Positions 1 through 7,891 of a stretch of 64,000 nucleotides of DNA are shown here, piece after piece. Both the position numbers and the translations under genes were made by a program. The stretch comes from Nocardia bhagyanarayanae. GTDB lineage: Bacteria > Actinomycetota > Actinomycetes > Mycobacteriales > Mycobacteriaceae. Position 1 is the stretch's first letter. Each line of letters begins with the position of its first letter. The DNA lies in assembly GCF_006716565.1 (NCBI RefSeq), contig NZ_VFPG01000001.1, positions 4,030,001-4,094,000 on the forward strand, in the 5' to 3' direction. The notes beneath the pieces are model-generated. The model saw only the letters and a program-made list of their open reading frames with translations, ran no database searches and had not been told where the DNA came from.

Positions 1-856
1 CGAACCGGCCGGTCAGCATCGAGAGCACGTCGGGCAGCAACTTCGAGGCATTGACCGCGAGGAGCCATTCGGGAATGAAACCGATGCCCATCGCGCCGCC
101 GGGCGCCGCGACGTCGCGGATGAGGTCGCTGCCCGGGACGACCGGGAAGATCGCTTGCAGCGCGGCCGGTCTGCGCTCGGCGGTGTGCAGCTGGTTGACG
201 GCGGAGTAGGAGATTCCGCTCATGCCGATCCGTCCGTTGGACCACGGCTGGCTTGCCGCCCAGTCCACGACCTCGGCGCCGTCCTGCTGCTCGCGATGGC
301 CGAAGACCTGCCAAACACCTTGCGAGAAACCGGTTCCGCGCACATCGACGACGACCTGCGTGTAGCCGCTCTGGATGAGCCTGCGGTCCACGCCGAAGGT
401 CCGGGCGGCGCCGCCGGGCAGTGCGCGCATCAGGTCGCTGAGCCCGCTCATCCCGAAGGCGGAGAAATCGAGACCGCGCAGCACATGCATCAACGGGTCA
501 CCGAACCCGGGTATCGCCAGCGCGGAATCAGCAAGATTCGCAACGAGTTTCGTGTAAGGCGTCAGATTGACGACGGTCGGCGTCGGTTCCTGGATCGGCT
601 GACCCGTCGCGTCGGCGGGGTGGTAGACGTTCGCCTTCAGCACCGTGCCGTCACTCATGGTGATCGGCACATCCCATTCGATGAAGACGTTCGGATACTG
701 GGGTGGCGCATTGTGGGTGGCGATGAACTGGGCGTCGAGCCCGGCGCGCGTGGGCGTGGACTCGGCCGACGGCGCGGACACCAGCCCACCTGCCATCACG
801 AGGAATACGGACAGTGCTGCGGCCGCCGCAGCGATCGGACCCCGACGTCTGATCAT
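1..856 (-). CDS. Secreted CocE/NonD-family (X-Pro dipeptidyl-peptidase-like) hydrolase, 3' part outside window
   Basis: This is a secreted alpha/beta hydrolase of the CocE/NonD (peptidase S15) family; its substrate is unknown. The start ATG at 856 follows a GGGAGG about 11 nt upstream and opens a signal peptide: Met-Ile-Arg-Arg-Arg, then an Ala/Leu/Val-rich core ending near a SAPSA-type cleavage site around residue 31. The mature protein has the family hallmarks: VPITMSDGTVLKANVYHP near the N-terminus, VVVDVRGTGFS, then the nucleophile elbow GMSGISYS, where the Ser before Tyr is the expected nucleophile. About 285 residues are visible, and the Asp and His of the triad lie beyond the window edge. 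It is transcribed away from the MMPL gene at 1139. Such hydrolases are serine esterases, the enzyme class beta-lactones inhibit, so a link to the neighbouring cluster is conceivable but unproven. Confidence 0.85.
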   Translation of the reverse strand, partial: MIRRRGPIAAAAAALSVFLVMAGGLVSAPSAESTPTRAGLDAQFIATHNAPPQYPNVFIEWDVPITMSDGTVLKANVYHPADATGQPIQEPTPTVVNLTPYTKLVANLADSALAIPGFGDPLMHVLRGLDFSAFGMSGLSDLMRALPGGAARTFGVDRRLIQSGYTQVVVDVRGTGFSQGVWQVFGHREQQDGAEVVDWAASQPWSNGRIGMSGISYSAVNQLHTAERRPAALQAIFPVVPGSDLIRDVAAPGGAMGIGFIPEWLLAVNASKLLPDVLSMLTGRF

Positions 857-1138
857 GCCTTGCAAACCCTCCCAATGAGGAACTACTCCGTTCCCGTAAG
901 TGACGCAACGGTAACCTACGCCACGAAATCGCGCCAGCATGACCGGACTCACATCGGGTCGCGCGCCGTTCGTCTCCTCGAACAAGATCGGCGGCGAATG
1001 TTCTCCCGACGATGCAGTGACACTCGATCGCCCTGCTACGTACGGTGATTCACCGGCCCACGCTCGGACGAGCGATCTCTTGGGCCGGGAAGGGCGCGGT
1101 GCGATGGTTGGCGTTTCGGACCCGGGACTTGACGCCCG

Positions 1139-3421
1139 ATGAGCCTCGATGCACCCGAAATGACTTCGGCCGCAGCATCTTCGGCGCACAACGGTCCGTT
1201 GTCGCGCTGGACGCGGCGGCTGACGAGCCATCCGCGCGCGGTGATCGCGGTGTGGTTGGTCGTTCTCGCGTTGTGCGGTGCGGGCTACCCGGTGCTCGAA
1301 TCGCGAGTGCAGGCACCGGATCTCACCGTGGACGGCGCCGAATCGGTCGAGGTGCAGCGCCTGATCGCCGAGCACTTTCCGGGTCTGCGGGCCGAACAGG
1401 CGCTGCTGGTCTTCGATTCCGACACCGCGAGCGTCGACACCGCCGAATATCGCGCCCAGATCGAGCGGACACGGCACGCCGTCGCATCGATCGGCGGCGT
1501 GACGCTGCTCGCCGCTCCCGACAGTGCCCGGCAACTGATCTCGGCCGACAACCGCACCGCCCTGGCCGTCGTCGCCATCGACGGCGACCAGTCCCACCGC
1601 GTCGCCGTCTCCGCCGACGTGCAGAACGCGCTGTCCGCGCTGCCCGGTCGTGACGTGATCCGTGTCGACCTCACCGGCTACACCGCGATCCAGAACGACG
1701 TGATCATCGCCGAACAAGCCGATGCGCGCCGCGCCGAATCACTCGGCATGCCGGTGGCTTTCGTGCTCCTGGTCGTCTCGCTCGGTGCGGTGGCCGCGGC
1801 GTTGCTGCCGATCCTCATGGCCGTCGCCGGGCTGCTGACGTGTACCGGCGTGCTGTTGCTCGCCGATACCGTGACGTCCGTCGACCCGCTGATGCTGTCC
1901 ATCGCCACCATGATCGGTCTCGGCGTCGGCATCGACTACGCCCTGTTCGTGGTGAGCAGGTTTCGCGAGGAGCTGTCGGCGCGCGGGGTCACCTCCCGGT
2001 CCGACACCGACGCGATCCGCGTCGCCGTGACCACGACCATGGCCACCACGGGCGGCATGGTCCTGGCGTCCGGCTCGGTCGTGATCGTGTCGCTGGCTGC
2101 GCTGCTGGTGGTGCCCGCCGGGGTCTTTCGCGGCATAGTGCTCGGTGTCGGCGTGGCGGTGGCGACGGCCATGCTCGCCGCCGTGACCCTGCTGCCCGCG
2201 GTGCTCACCGTGCTGGGCCCCGCCGTGAACCGCTGGCGCGTGCGCGGCCGTGGCGTCGACTCCGACGACAGCGCCGCCGCCCGCCGGTGGACGCGTCGCG
2301 TGATGCGCAGGCCGGTCCTCTTCGGCCTGGCCGCCGCGAGCCTGCTCGTCGTGGCAGTGCTGCCGCTGACCGGCCTGCGCACCGGCTTCGACCTGGGCAT
2401 CGCGTCGCTGACCGACTACCCCTCCGGGATCGCGGCCCGCACGGTCGCGGAGAAATTCCCGTCCGGCATGCTTTCGCCGATGGAGTTCGTCGTCACCGGC
2501 TCCGACGGCGGGACGCTGAGTCCCGACGCGGCGAGGGCGGTGCAGGGCTTCGCCGCCGAGCTGCGCGCCGATCCGCGCGTCGCCGCTGTGCTGACGCAGA
2601 GTTCCGATGGCCGCCTCCATTCGACCGTCGTGACGCGCACACTGATCGACTCGGCCGCGGGCTCGGATCTGGTCGCCGAACTCGATGCGCGGGCGCGCTC
2701 TTTCGCCGCCTCGACGCCGGGTGTGCGGGTCAGCTCGGGCGGCGCGCCCGCCGGTCTGCTCGAGATCAGCGACGCGATCCGCGACGCCTACCTGTTGGTC
2801 GTCGTGATCACGGTGCTGTGCGCCCTCGCGTTGCTGCTGGTCGTCTTCCGCAGCGTCGCCGTGCCGGTCAAGGCGGTCGCGGTCAACCTGCTCGCCACGG
2901 CGGCCGCGCTCGGCATCACCGTCGCGGTGTTCCAATGGGGCTGGGGAGAAATCCTTTTCGACTTCACGAGTCCCGGTTTCGTCCAAGTCGTGATGCCGCT
3001 GATCGTGTTCGTGATCCTGTTCGGCCTCTCGATGGACTACGAGGTGTTCGTCATCCGCCGGATCAGGGAGAACTGGGATTCGGCCGTGGCGCGCGGCGCG
3101 ACCGACCCGGCCGCGGCCAACCGCGACGCGGTCGCCGACGGGATCGGCGCCACCGCCAAACCGGTCGCCGTCGCCGCGGCGATCATGGTCGTGGTGTTCG
3201 CCAGCTTCCTCACCGCGAGCACCCTGGAACTGAAACAGCTCGGCTTCGCCTTGGCGGTCGCGGTTCTGCTCGACGTGGTCGTCGTGCGAATGGTACTGGT
3301 ACCGGCCACCCTGCGGTTGCTCGGCCGCTGGAACTGGTGGTTGCCCGCCCTGCGCCGGCGCAAGCGGACGTCTCAGCGCAAGCGGATGTCTCAACGCAAG
3401 CGGATGTCGAGCCTGCGGTAG
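1139..3421 (+). CDS. MMPL/RND-family lipid transporter
   Basis: The product is a 760-residue inner-membrane transporter of the MMPL (RND superfamily) type, which in mycolata exports lipids and lipophilic metabolites using the proton gradient. It shows two repeated halves: an N-terminal TM helix (VIAVWLVVLALCGAGY), a periplasmic porter domain, and helices containing the conserved GLGVGIDYALFVVSRFREE; then a second porter domain and the matching helices with ILFGLSMDYEVFVIRRIREN. The Asp-Tyr pairs in these segments are the family's proton-relay signature. No strong ribosome-binding site precedes the ATG. The C-terminus ends in a basic repetitive tail (RKRTSQRKRMSQRKRMS) encoded by three 18-bp repeats. 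Its 3' end overlaps the convergent P450 gene by 31 bp. Its position beside a lipid-type biosynthetic cluster suggests it exports that product, which is an inference. Confidence 0.93.
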   Translation: MSLDAPEMTSAAASSAHNGPLSRWTRRLTSHPRAVIAVWLVVLALCGAGYPVLESRVQAPDLTVDGAESVEVQRLIAEHFPGLRAEQALLVFDSDTASVDTAEYRAQIERTRHAVASIGGVTLLAAPDSARQLISADNRTALAVVAIDGDQSHRVAVSADVQNALSALPGRDVIRVDLTGYTAIQNDVIIAEQADARRAESLGMPVAFVLLVVSLGAVAAALLPILMAVAGLLTCTGVLLLADTVTSVDPLMLSIATMIGLGVGIDYALFVVSRFREELSARGVTSRSDTDAIRVAVTTTMATTGGMVLASGSVVIVSLAALLVVPAGVFRGIVLGVGVAVATAMLAAVTLLPAVLTVLGPAVNRWRVRGRGVDSDDSAAARRWTRRVMRRPVLFGLAAASLLVVAVLPLTGLRTGFDLGIASLTDYPSGIAARTVAEKFPSGMLSPMEFVVTGSDGGTLSPDAARAVQGFAAELRADPRVAAVLTQSSDGRLHSTVVTRTLIDSAAGSDLVAELDARARSFAASTPGVRVSSGGAPAGLLEISDAIRDAYLLVVVITVLCALALLLVVFRSVAVPVKAVAVNLLATAAALGITVAVFQWGWGEILFDFTSPGFVQVVMPLIVFVILFGLSMDYEVFVIRRIRENWDSAVARGATDPAAANRDAVADGIGATAKPVAVAAAIMVVVFASFLTASTLELKQLGFALAVAVLLDVVVVRMVLVPATLRLLGRWNWWLPALRRRKRTSQRKRMSQRKRMSSLR
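3358..3410. repeat. Three tandem 18-bp repeats across the convergent MMPL/P450 3' ends
   Basis: The unit gcgcaagcggacgtctca is present at 3358-3375. A copy with one change (c to t at the twelfth base) lies at 3376-3393, and a third, slightly diverged and truncated copy lies at 3394-3410. On the plus strand the copies encode the basic MMPL tail; on the minus strand the third copy encodes the last residues of the P450 (DIRLR) and the second copy supplies its stop codon. The array looks like expansion of the P450 3' end. Confidence 0.9.
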
Positions 3422-4578
3422 AGCGGGACGAACGCGTTGACGCGGTAGCGGCGGCGGGTGATCTCCCAGGGACGGCCCGCAGCGAGCAGCGTCTCCAGGA
3501 AACGGGTGAGCTGCGCGTGGGTGAGCGCGGCGCCCAGGCAGAAGTGCTTGCCGCCGCCGAACCACAGCTGCCGCGTCCGCGCGACATAACCCAGGTCGAG
3601 GTCGAACCGGCCGACGGAATTGTCGATGTACCAAGTCATCACCTTGACCCGGTCACCGTGGCGCAACCGCCTGCCGCCGAGTTCGACATCGCCGATCACG
3701 CCGCGCCCGACGACCGGCATCGAGCTCGTCACCCGCAGTCCCTCCCGGATCGCCTCGGGGATCAAACCCGCGTCGGCAAGCAGCCGGTGTTGGTCGCCGG
3801 TGTCGTGCAGGAGCGCGACCAGCCGCCCGAGGGTGCTGGCCAGCGTGACGGTCCCCGCCACCACGAGCAACACGGTGAATCCGCGGGTCTGCTCGAGTGT
3901 CAGACCGAGGTCGCGGCAGCGTCCGATGACGGTGCCCGAGCTGGCCGAGTCGTAAACGTGCTCGACGTTCGCGCCGATCAGCGCCGCCAGCTCGCGGCCC
4001 TTGAGCCGGTTGCGCGGCGGAACGACGGTGGTCGCCCAATTGCCCTTGCCGAGGTCGGCCAGGCGCTCCATGGCCGCGAACAACTCCAAATAAGGTGTGT
4101 CGTGGTGAGTTTCGCGCGGCAGACCGGCCACGTCGACCATCGTGCGCGCCGTGAACACCCGGCCGAACTCGGCGATGTCGACCGTCCGGCCCGCGACCAG
4201 ATCGGTGCGCAGGCGCTCGAGCTGCGCGCCGGTCGCGTCCTCGACGAGCTGCTCGGAAGCCGGCTTGCCGAAGAGATCGCCGAGGCCGGCGCGCAACCGC
4301 TGGTGCTCGGGGCCTTCGAAACGTTCGGCGCCGAATTCGCCGAGCATCTGCGACCACCAGTGTCCGGACGCGCCGTCCGTCGCGATGCTGAAATGCTCAC
4401 TGTCCCGGTGGACTTGGCGCGCGAGTTCCGGATCCGACACCACCCAGCCGAATTTCGGTACCTTGCGGAGCGGTCGGGTGGCGGCCCCGAGCGGCGCGAG
4501 CAGCGCCAGGCCCGGCTGGGCGGCGGCGTGCAGGGCGAGTTCGTGCCATTCGGCGGCACTCGGCAGTGTCACGGTCAT
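3391..4578 (-). CDS. Cytochrome P450 with atypical I-helix
   Basis: This is a soluble bacterial class I cytochrome P450 of 395 residues. The K-helix ExxR motif is EGLR at 279-282, and the heme-binding loop is FGGGKHFCLG at 340-349 with ligand Cys347. The I-helix motif, normally (A/G)Gx(D/E)T, reads AGTVT at 241-245, so the acidic residue used in proton delivery is Val. The start ATG overlaps the stop of the upstream amidotransferase gene (ATGA), implying translational coupling. An in-frame open extension runs further upstream but lies inside that gene and is not used. It is the last gene of the four-gene leftward operon and probably oxidises the cluster's acyl product. Because the acid residue is missing it could use an altered oxygen-activation route. 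Confidence 0.92.
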   Translation of the reverse strand: MTVTLPSAAEWHELALHAAAQPGLALLAPLGAATRPLRKVPKFGWVVSDPELARQVHRDSEHFSIATDGASGHWWSQMLGEFGAERFEGPEHQRLRAGLGDLFGKPASEQLVEDATGAQLERLRTDLVAGRTVDIAEFGRVFTARTMVDVAGLPRETHHDTPYLELFAAMERLADLGKGNWATTVVPPRNRLKGRELAALIGANVEHVYDSASSGTVIGRCRDLGLTLEQTRGFTVLLVVAGTVTLASTLGRLVALLHDTGDQHRLLADAGLIPEAIREGLRVTSSMPVVGRGVIGDVELGGRRLRHGDRVKVMTWYIDNSVGRFDLDLGYVARTRQLWFGGGKHFCLGAALTHAQLTRFLETLLAAGRPWEITRRRYRVNAFVPLYRRLDIRLR

Positions 4579-6500
4579 GCGTGTGCTCCGGTGATCGCGT
4601 CGGCGGTGAAGCGGTCGCCGCTGAACTGGTCGACCACGAGATGGGTGCACAGGATCGCCATCGCCGCCCATTCGGCCGTGACGCCGTCCCAGGTGCCGGG
4701 CCGGTCCACGGCCGTGCGCCAGATCCGTTCCGTCGCTGCGGGATCGAAGAGTCCGTAGCGACGCGCCGCGGCACGGGAGAGGTGGTCGGCGGCCAGCTGC
4801 GCGCCCGGCCCGCTGAGGTACCAGGGGGCGATCGGCGTCATGAACGGCTTCTTGCGCCGCCGCACGATCCGCTTGGGCAGCAGATCGGCCATCGCCCGTT
4901 TGAGCACGTATTTCTCGGTGCCCAGACGCAGCAGCATGCGGGGGTGAAGCTCGGCACAGACGTCGAGGACGTCGCGGTCGAGGAACGGCACCCGCACCTC
5001 GAGACCGTGCGCCATGCCGAGCCGGTCGGAGATGGGCAGCACCCAGTGCGGCAGGCGGGTGTGGAACTCGAAATGCATTTGGCGGTGCAGCGTGCTGTGC
5101 TCGGGCGGGCGCGGCAGCGCCGACGGCTCGGGCAGGTCGGCGAGCACGGCGGGCCGCGCGGTGCCGGACAGCGCGCTCCACAGGTAGACCCACGGCGGCA
5201 TCTGTCCGTACCGTTCGGCGTCACTCCTACTGCGAGACGAGATCTCGACGAGGTGGCGGTCGATGCCGCTCGGCGCGCCGATCCATTTCGTCGCCTGCCG
5301 CCACACCAGCGGTCGCAGCGCGTCCAGCCGCAGGTCGGTCAACCGCGAACTCAACCGCATCAACCGGTAGAAGTCGTATCCGGCGAGCAATTCGTCCGAG
5401 CCGTCGCCACTCATCGCCACCTTCAACCCTTGATCTCGGGCGAGCGCGGTCAGGTCGAGGAAGGGGGAGGCGACGCCGCCATACCAGAACGGAGATTCGA
5501 AGTGCCACATGCTCTTCGGCAGCAGCTCGCAGACGCGCGCGCCCGTCGTCTCCGCTTCCACGTTCGGGACACCCAGCGACCGCGCGACCAGTCGCGACAT
5601 CTCCGTCTCGTCGTGGATCGCGCCGGACAGCCGCACGCTGAGCGTGGTCAGCGGTGCGTCGCAACGCCGGGCGGCGACGGCGGCGATGGCGGAGGAGTCG
5701 AGTCCGCCGCTGAGCGCGATGCCCGCTGCCACCTCGTCGGGCACCCGCTTGGCGACCGCGGCGGTGAATCGCTCGTCGAACGCCTCGATCGCCGCGTGCC
5801 CGGTGAGCAGCGGCGCGTCGGGATCCTCGCGCTCGAAGACGCGGAAATAGCGCCTGGCGCGGATGCCGTCGCGGTCCGCGGTGAGGACGGTGCCCGGTTC
5901 CAGATCGCGCACGTCACGCCAGAACGTGCCCGGCGCGATCGTGTGGCCGTAGAACAGGCAGTCGCTCAGACCCTGCGGGTCGATGTCGGGCGTACAGGCG
6001 CCGGAGGCGAAGATGCCCTTGATCTCCGACGCGAAGGTCAGGCGGGTGCCGCGCAGGTGGTAGAACAGCGGTTTGACCCCGACACGGTCGCGGGCCAGCG
6101 TCAGGCGCCGCCGGAGGGCATCCCAGATCGCGATGCCGAAATCGCCGTCCAGGTGTTCGACGAAACCGTCACCGTACTCCTCGTACAGGTGCGGGACGAC
6201 CTCGGCGTCGCTGTCGCTGCGGAACCGGTGCCCGCGCGCCGCGAGGGAGCGGCGCAACGCCTTGTGGTTGTAGATCTCGCCGTTGAGCAGCGCACGGATC
6301 GAACCGCTCTCGTCGGCGGTCGGCTGCGCGCCGTGCCGCACGTCCACGATGGACAGGCGCTGGAACCCCAGCGCGGCGTGCCGGTCGTGCCAGCTGGCGT
6401 GGTCGTCGGGGCCGCGGTGGCGCAGCACCGCGCACATCGCGGCGAGCGGGCCGGGGTCGACCGGCGCTTCGAAGTCGACGATGCCGCAGACCGCGCACAT
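4575..6500 (-). CDS. Glutamine-dependent asparagine synthetase-like amidotransferase (AsnB family)
   Basis: At 641 residues it has the two AsnB domains. The N-terminal class II glutaminase domain begins MCAVCGIVDF, so Cys2 is in the nucleophile position after Met removal, and it carries RHRGPDD (28-33) and LNGEIYNH (72-79). The C-terminal ATP-pyrophosphatase domain carries SGGLDSS at 264-270. Unlike beta-lactam synthetases it keeps the catalytic Cys, so it should transfer ammonia from glutamine to an AMP-activated carboxylate. The start lies 1 bp after the acyltransferase gene and the stop overlaps the P450 start, so it is embedded in a biosynthetic operon rather than standing as housekeeping asnB. 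Its likely role is amidation of a carboxyl on the cluster product; free asparagine supply is the alternative. Confidence 0.93.
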   Translation of the reverse strand: MCAVCGIVDFEAPVDPGPLAAMCAVLRHRGPDDHASWHDRHAALGFQRLSIVDVRHGAQPTADESGSIRALLNGEIYNHKALRRSLAARGHRFRSDSDAEVVPHLYEEYGDGFVEHLDGDFGIAIWDALRRRLTLARDRVGVKPLFYHLRGTRLTFASEIKGIFASGACTPDIDPQGLSDCLFYGHTIAPGTFWRDVRDLEPGTVLTADRDGIRARRYFRVFEREDPDAPLLTGHAAIEAFDERFTAAVAKRVPDEVAAGIALSGGLDSSAIAAVAARRCDAPLTTLSVRLSGAIHDETEMSRLVARSLGVPNVEAETTGARVCELLPKSMWHFESPFWYGGVASPFLDLTALARDQGLKVAMSGDGSDELLAGYDFYRLMRLSSRLTDLRLDALRPLVWRQATKWIGAPSGIDRHLVEISSRSRSDAERYGQMPPWVYLWSALSGTARPAVLADLPEPSALPRPPEHSTLHRQMHFEFHTRLPHWVLPISDRLGMAHGLEVRVPFLDRDVLDVCAELHPRMLLRLGTEKYVLKRAMADLLPKRIVRRRKKPFMTPIAPWYLSGPGAQLAADHLSRAAARRYGLFDPAATERIWRTAVDRPGTWDGVTAEWAAMAILCTHLVVDQFSGDRFTADAITGAHA

Positions 6501-6501
6501 C

Positions 6502-7887
6502 TCAGGACTGCCCGACCGCGGTCGCGGGCGCGAGTAGCCCGTCCAGTTCGGCGAGGGCCGCGTCCACGGCGGCGGTCAGGTGCTCGATCGGCGGCAGCTT
6601 GTCGGCCGCGCCGAGCACACCGAGGAACAGCTCGTCTCGGTAACCGAAGCAGGTGAAGTTCAGCGAATTGCCGTGCATCAGAAGCGATATCGGATACATC
6701 GCGTCGAGCCGAGCACCGTCCCAGAACAGCGTCTCCCGTGGGCCGGGGATATTGGAGATGCCCATCGGATGCGAGGACGGGGCCGAGCGGATACCGAGCA
6801 GCAGCGCGAAGACCCACGGGAAGGTGGTCGCCAGGCCGTATCCGATGACCGCGCCGGGCGACATCGCGCCCATGTGCCGCTTGGCGGCGTCGATCGCGTC
6901 CTTGACGGCGGCGAGGCGGCGCACCGGATCCTCGATGTCGGTCGCCAGCGCCGTGAACATCAGTCCCGCGCGGGTGCCGACCCGCTGGTCACCGTCGCGC
7001 AAATCGGTCGGCACACCGGCGGTGAGCGGGCGCTCGGGCAGTTCGGCGTGGTCGGTGAGGTAGTTACGCAGCGCCGTGGCGACCAGATACAGCACCAGAT
7101 CGTTGACGGTGCAGTCCGCGGCGCGCGCCAGCCGTTTGATCTCGCTCAGCCGGTAGCGGCGCAGCGAGAGGTCGCGCGCGCCGGTGATCGGACCGTCGAG
7201 GACGGAGGGCGGTTGCCGGTAGGTCTGCTGCGCGGTCGCCCGCCCCGCCTTGCGCCGCAGTGCATCCCGCGCCGCAGCGGCGACCCCGGCCAGTACCGCG
7301 AGGAATCCGCGCACCGCCGTGAACAGCGAACGGATCCGGCTCACGCGCGCCGGATCGCCGGTCTCGGGTCCGATGGTGAAGAAGGGTGGCAGGTCGCGCG
7401 CCCCGGCGTCCGCGGACAAGCCCCCGGTGATGACGCGCACCAGCGAAACGCCGTCCAGCAGACTGTGATGCGTCTTCAACACCGCCGCGAAGCGATCCGC
7501 GGACTGTCCCGTCACGAAATGCAGTTCCCAGGGCGGCTTGCCCAGGTCCAGCTGCTCGCGGTGTATGCGCGTCACTAGCTCGACCAGCTCGTCGCGGCCC
7601 GCGCCCGCGGGCAGCGACCACTGCCTGATGTGGTCGACCGGGTCGATTTCCTCGATTTCCCGTACCAGCGCGAGGGATTCGGCGAGGCGACCGCGCACCG
7701 GCGCCAGGTTCCACGGCGGCGGTACGGTGAACGGGGCCGCGTACCGTGCCCGCCAGCGGCGCACGAATCCCTCGGCATCGCCGTCGGGACAGTGGAATTC
7801 CATCAGGAACGCCACGTGCATCGGCATTTCCGGCGACTCCAGCGACAACCAGGTCGCATCGGTGGCCGACAATCGCTTGATCGCCAT
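6502..7887 (-). CDS. WS/DGAT-family wax ester synthase / acyl-CoA:alcohol (diacylglycerol) acyltransferase
   Basis: The 461-residue protein belongs to the actinobacterial wax ester synthase/diacylglycerol acyltransferase family. The condensation-type active site HHSLLDG is at 140-146. The N-terminal family block (RLSATDATWLSLESPEMPMH) and the C-terminal block NIPGPRETLFWDGARL are also present. These enzymes esterify alcohols or diacylglycerol with long-chain acyl-CoA at the membrane or lipid-droplet surface. It starts 4 bp after the upstream P450 stop and ends 1 bp before the amidotransferase, firmly inside the leftward operon. In this context it may acylate a hydroxyl made by one of the P450s. 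A role in ordinary triacylglycerol synthesis cannot be excluded, as Nocardia genomes carry many paralogues. Confidence 0.94.
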   Translation of the reverse strand: MAIKRLSATDATWLSLESPEMPMHVAFLMEFHCPDGDAEGFVRRWRARYAAPFTVPPPWNLAPVRGRLAESLALVREIEEIDPVDHIRQWSLPAGAGRDELVELVTRIHREQLDLGKPPWELHFVTGQSADRFAAVLKTHHSLLDGVSLVRVITGGLSADAGARDLPPFFTIGPETGDPARVSRIRSLFTAVRGFLAVLAGVAAAARDALRRKAGRATAQQTYRQPPSVLDGPITGARDLSLRRYRLSEIKRLARAADCTVNDLVLYLVATALRNYLTDHAELPERPLTAGVPTDLRDGDQRVGTRAGLMFTALATDIEDPVRRLAAVKDAIDAAKRHMGAMSPGAVIGYGLATTFPWVFALLLGIRSAPSSHPMGISNIPGPRETLFWDGARLDAMYPISLLMHGNSLNFTCFGYRDELFLGVLGAADKLPPIEHLTAAVDAALAELDGLLAPATAVGQS

Positions 7888-7891
7888 ACCC

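Noticed and set aside
1840..4758. A 972-codon plus-strand frame spanning the MMPL and P450 genes
   Set aside because: It is out of frame with the well-supported MMPL protein and antisense to the P450; its Arg-rich composition is typical of a shadow frame.
4566..6656. A 696-codon plus-strand frame opposite the AsnB-like gene
   Set aside because: Antisense shadow of a gene with intact catalytic motifs on the minus strand.
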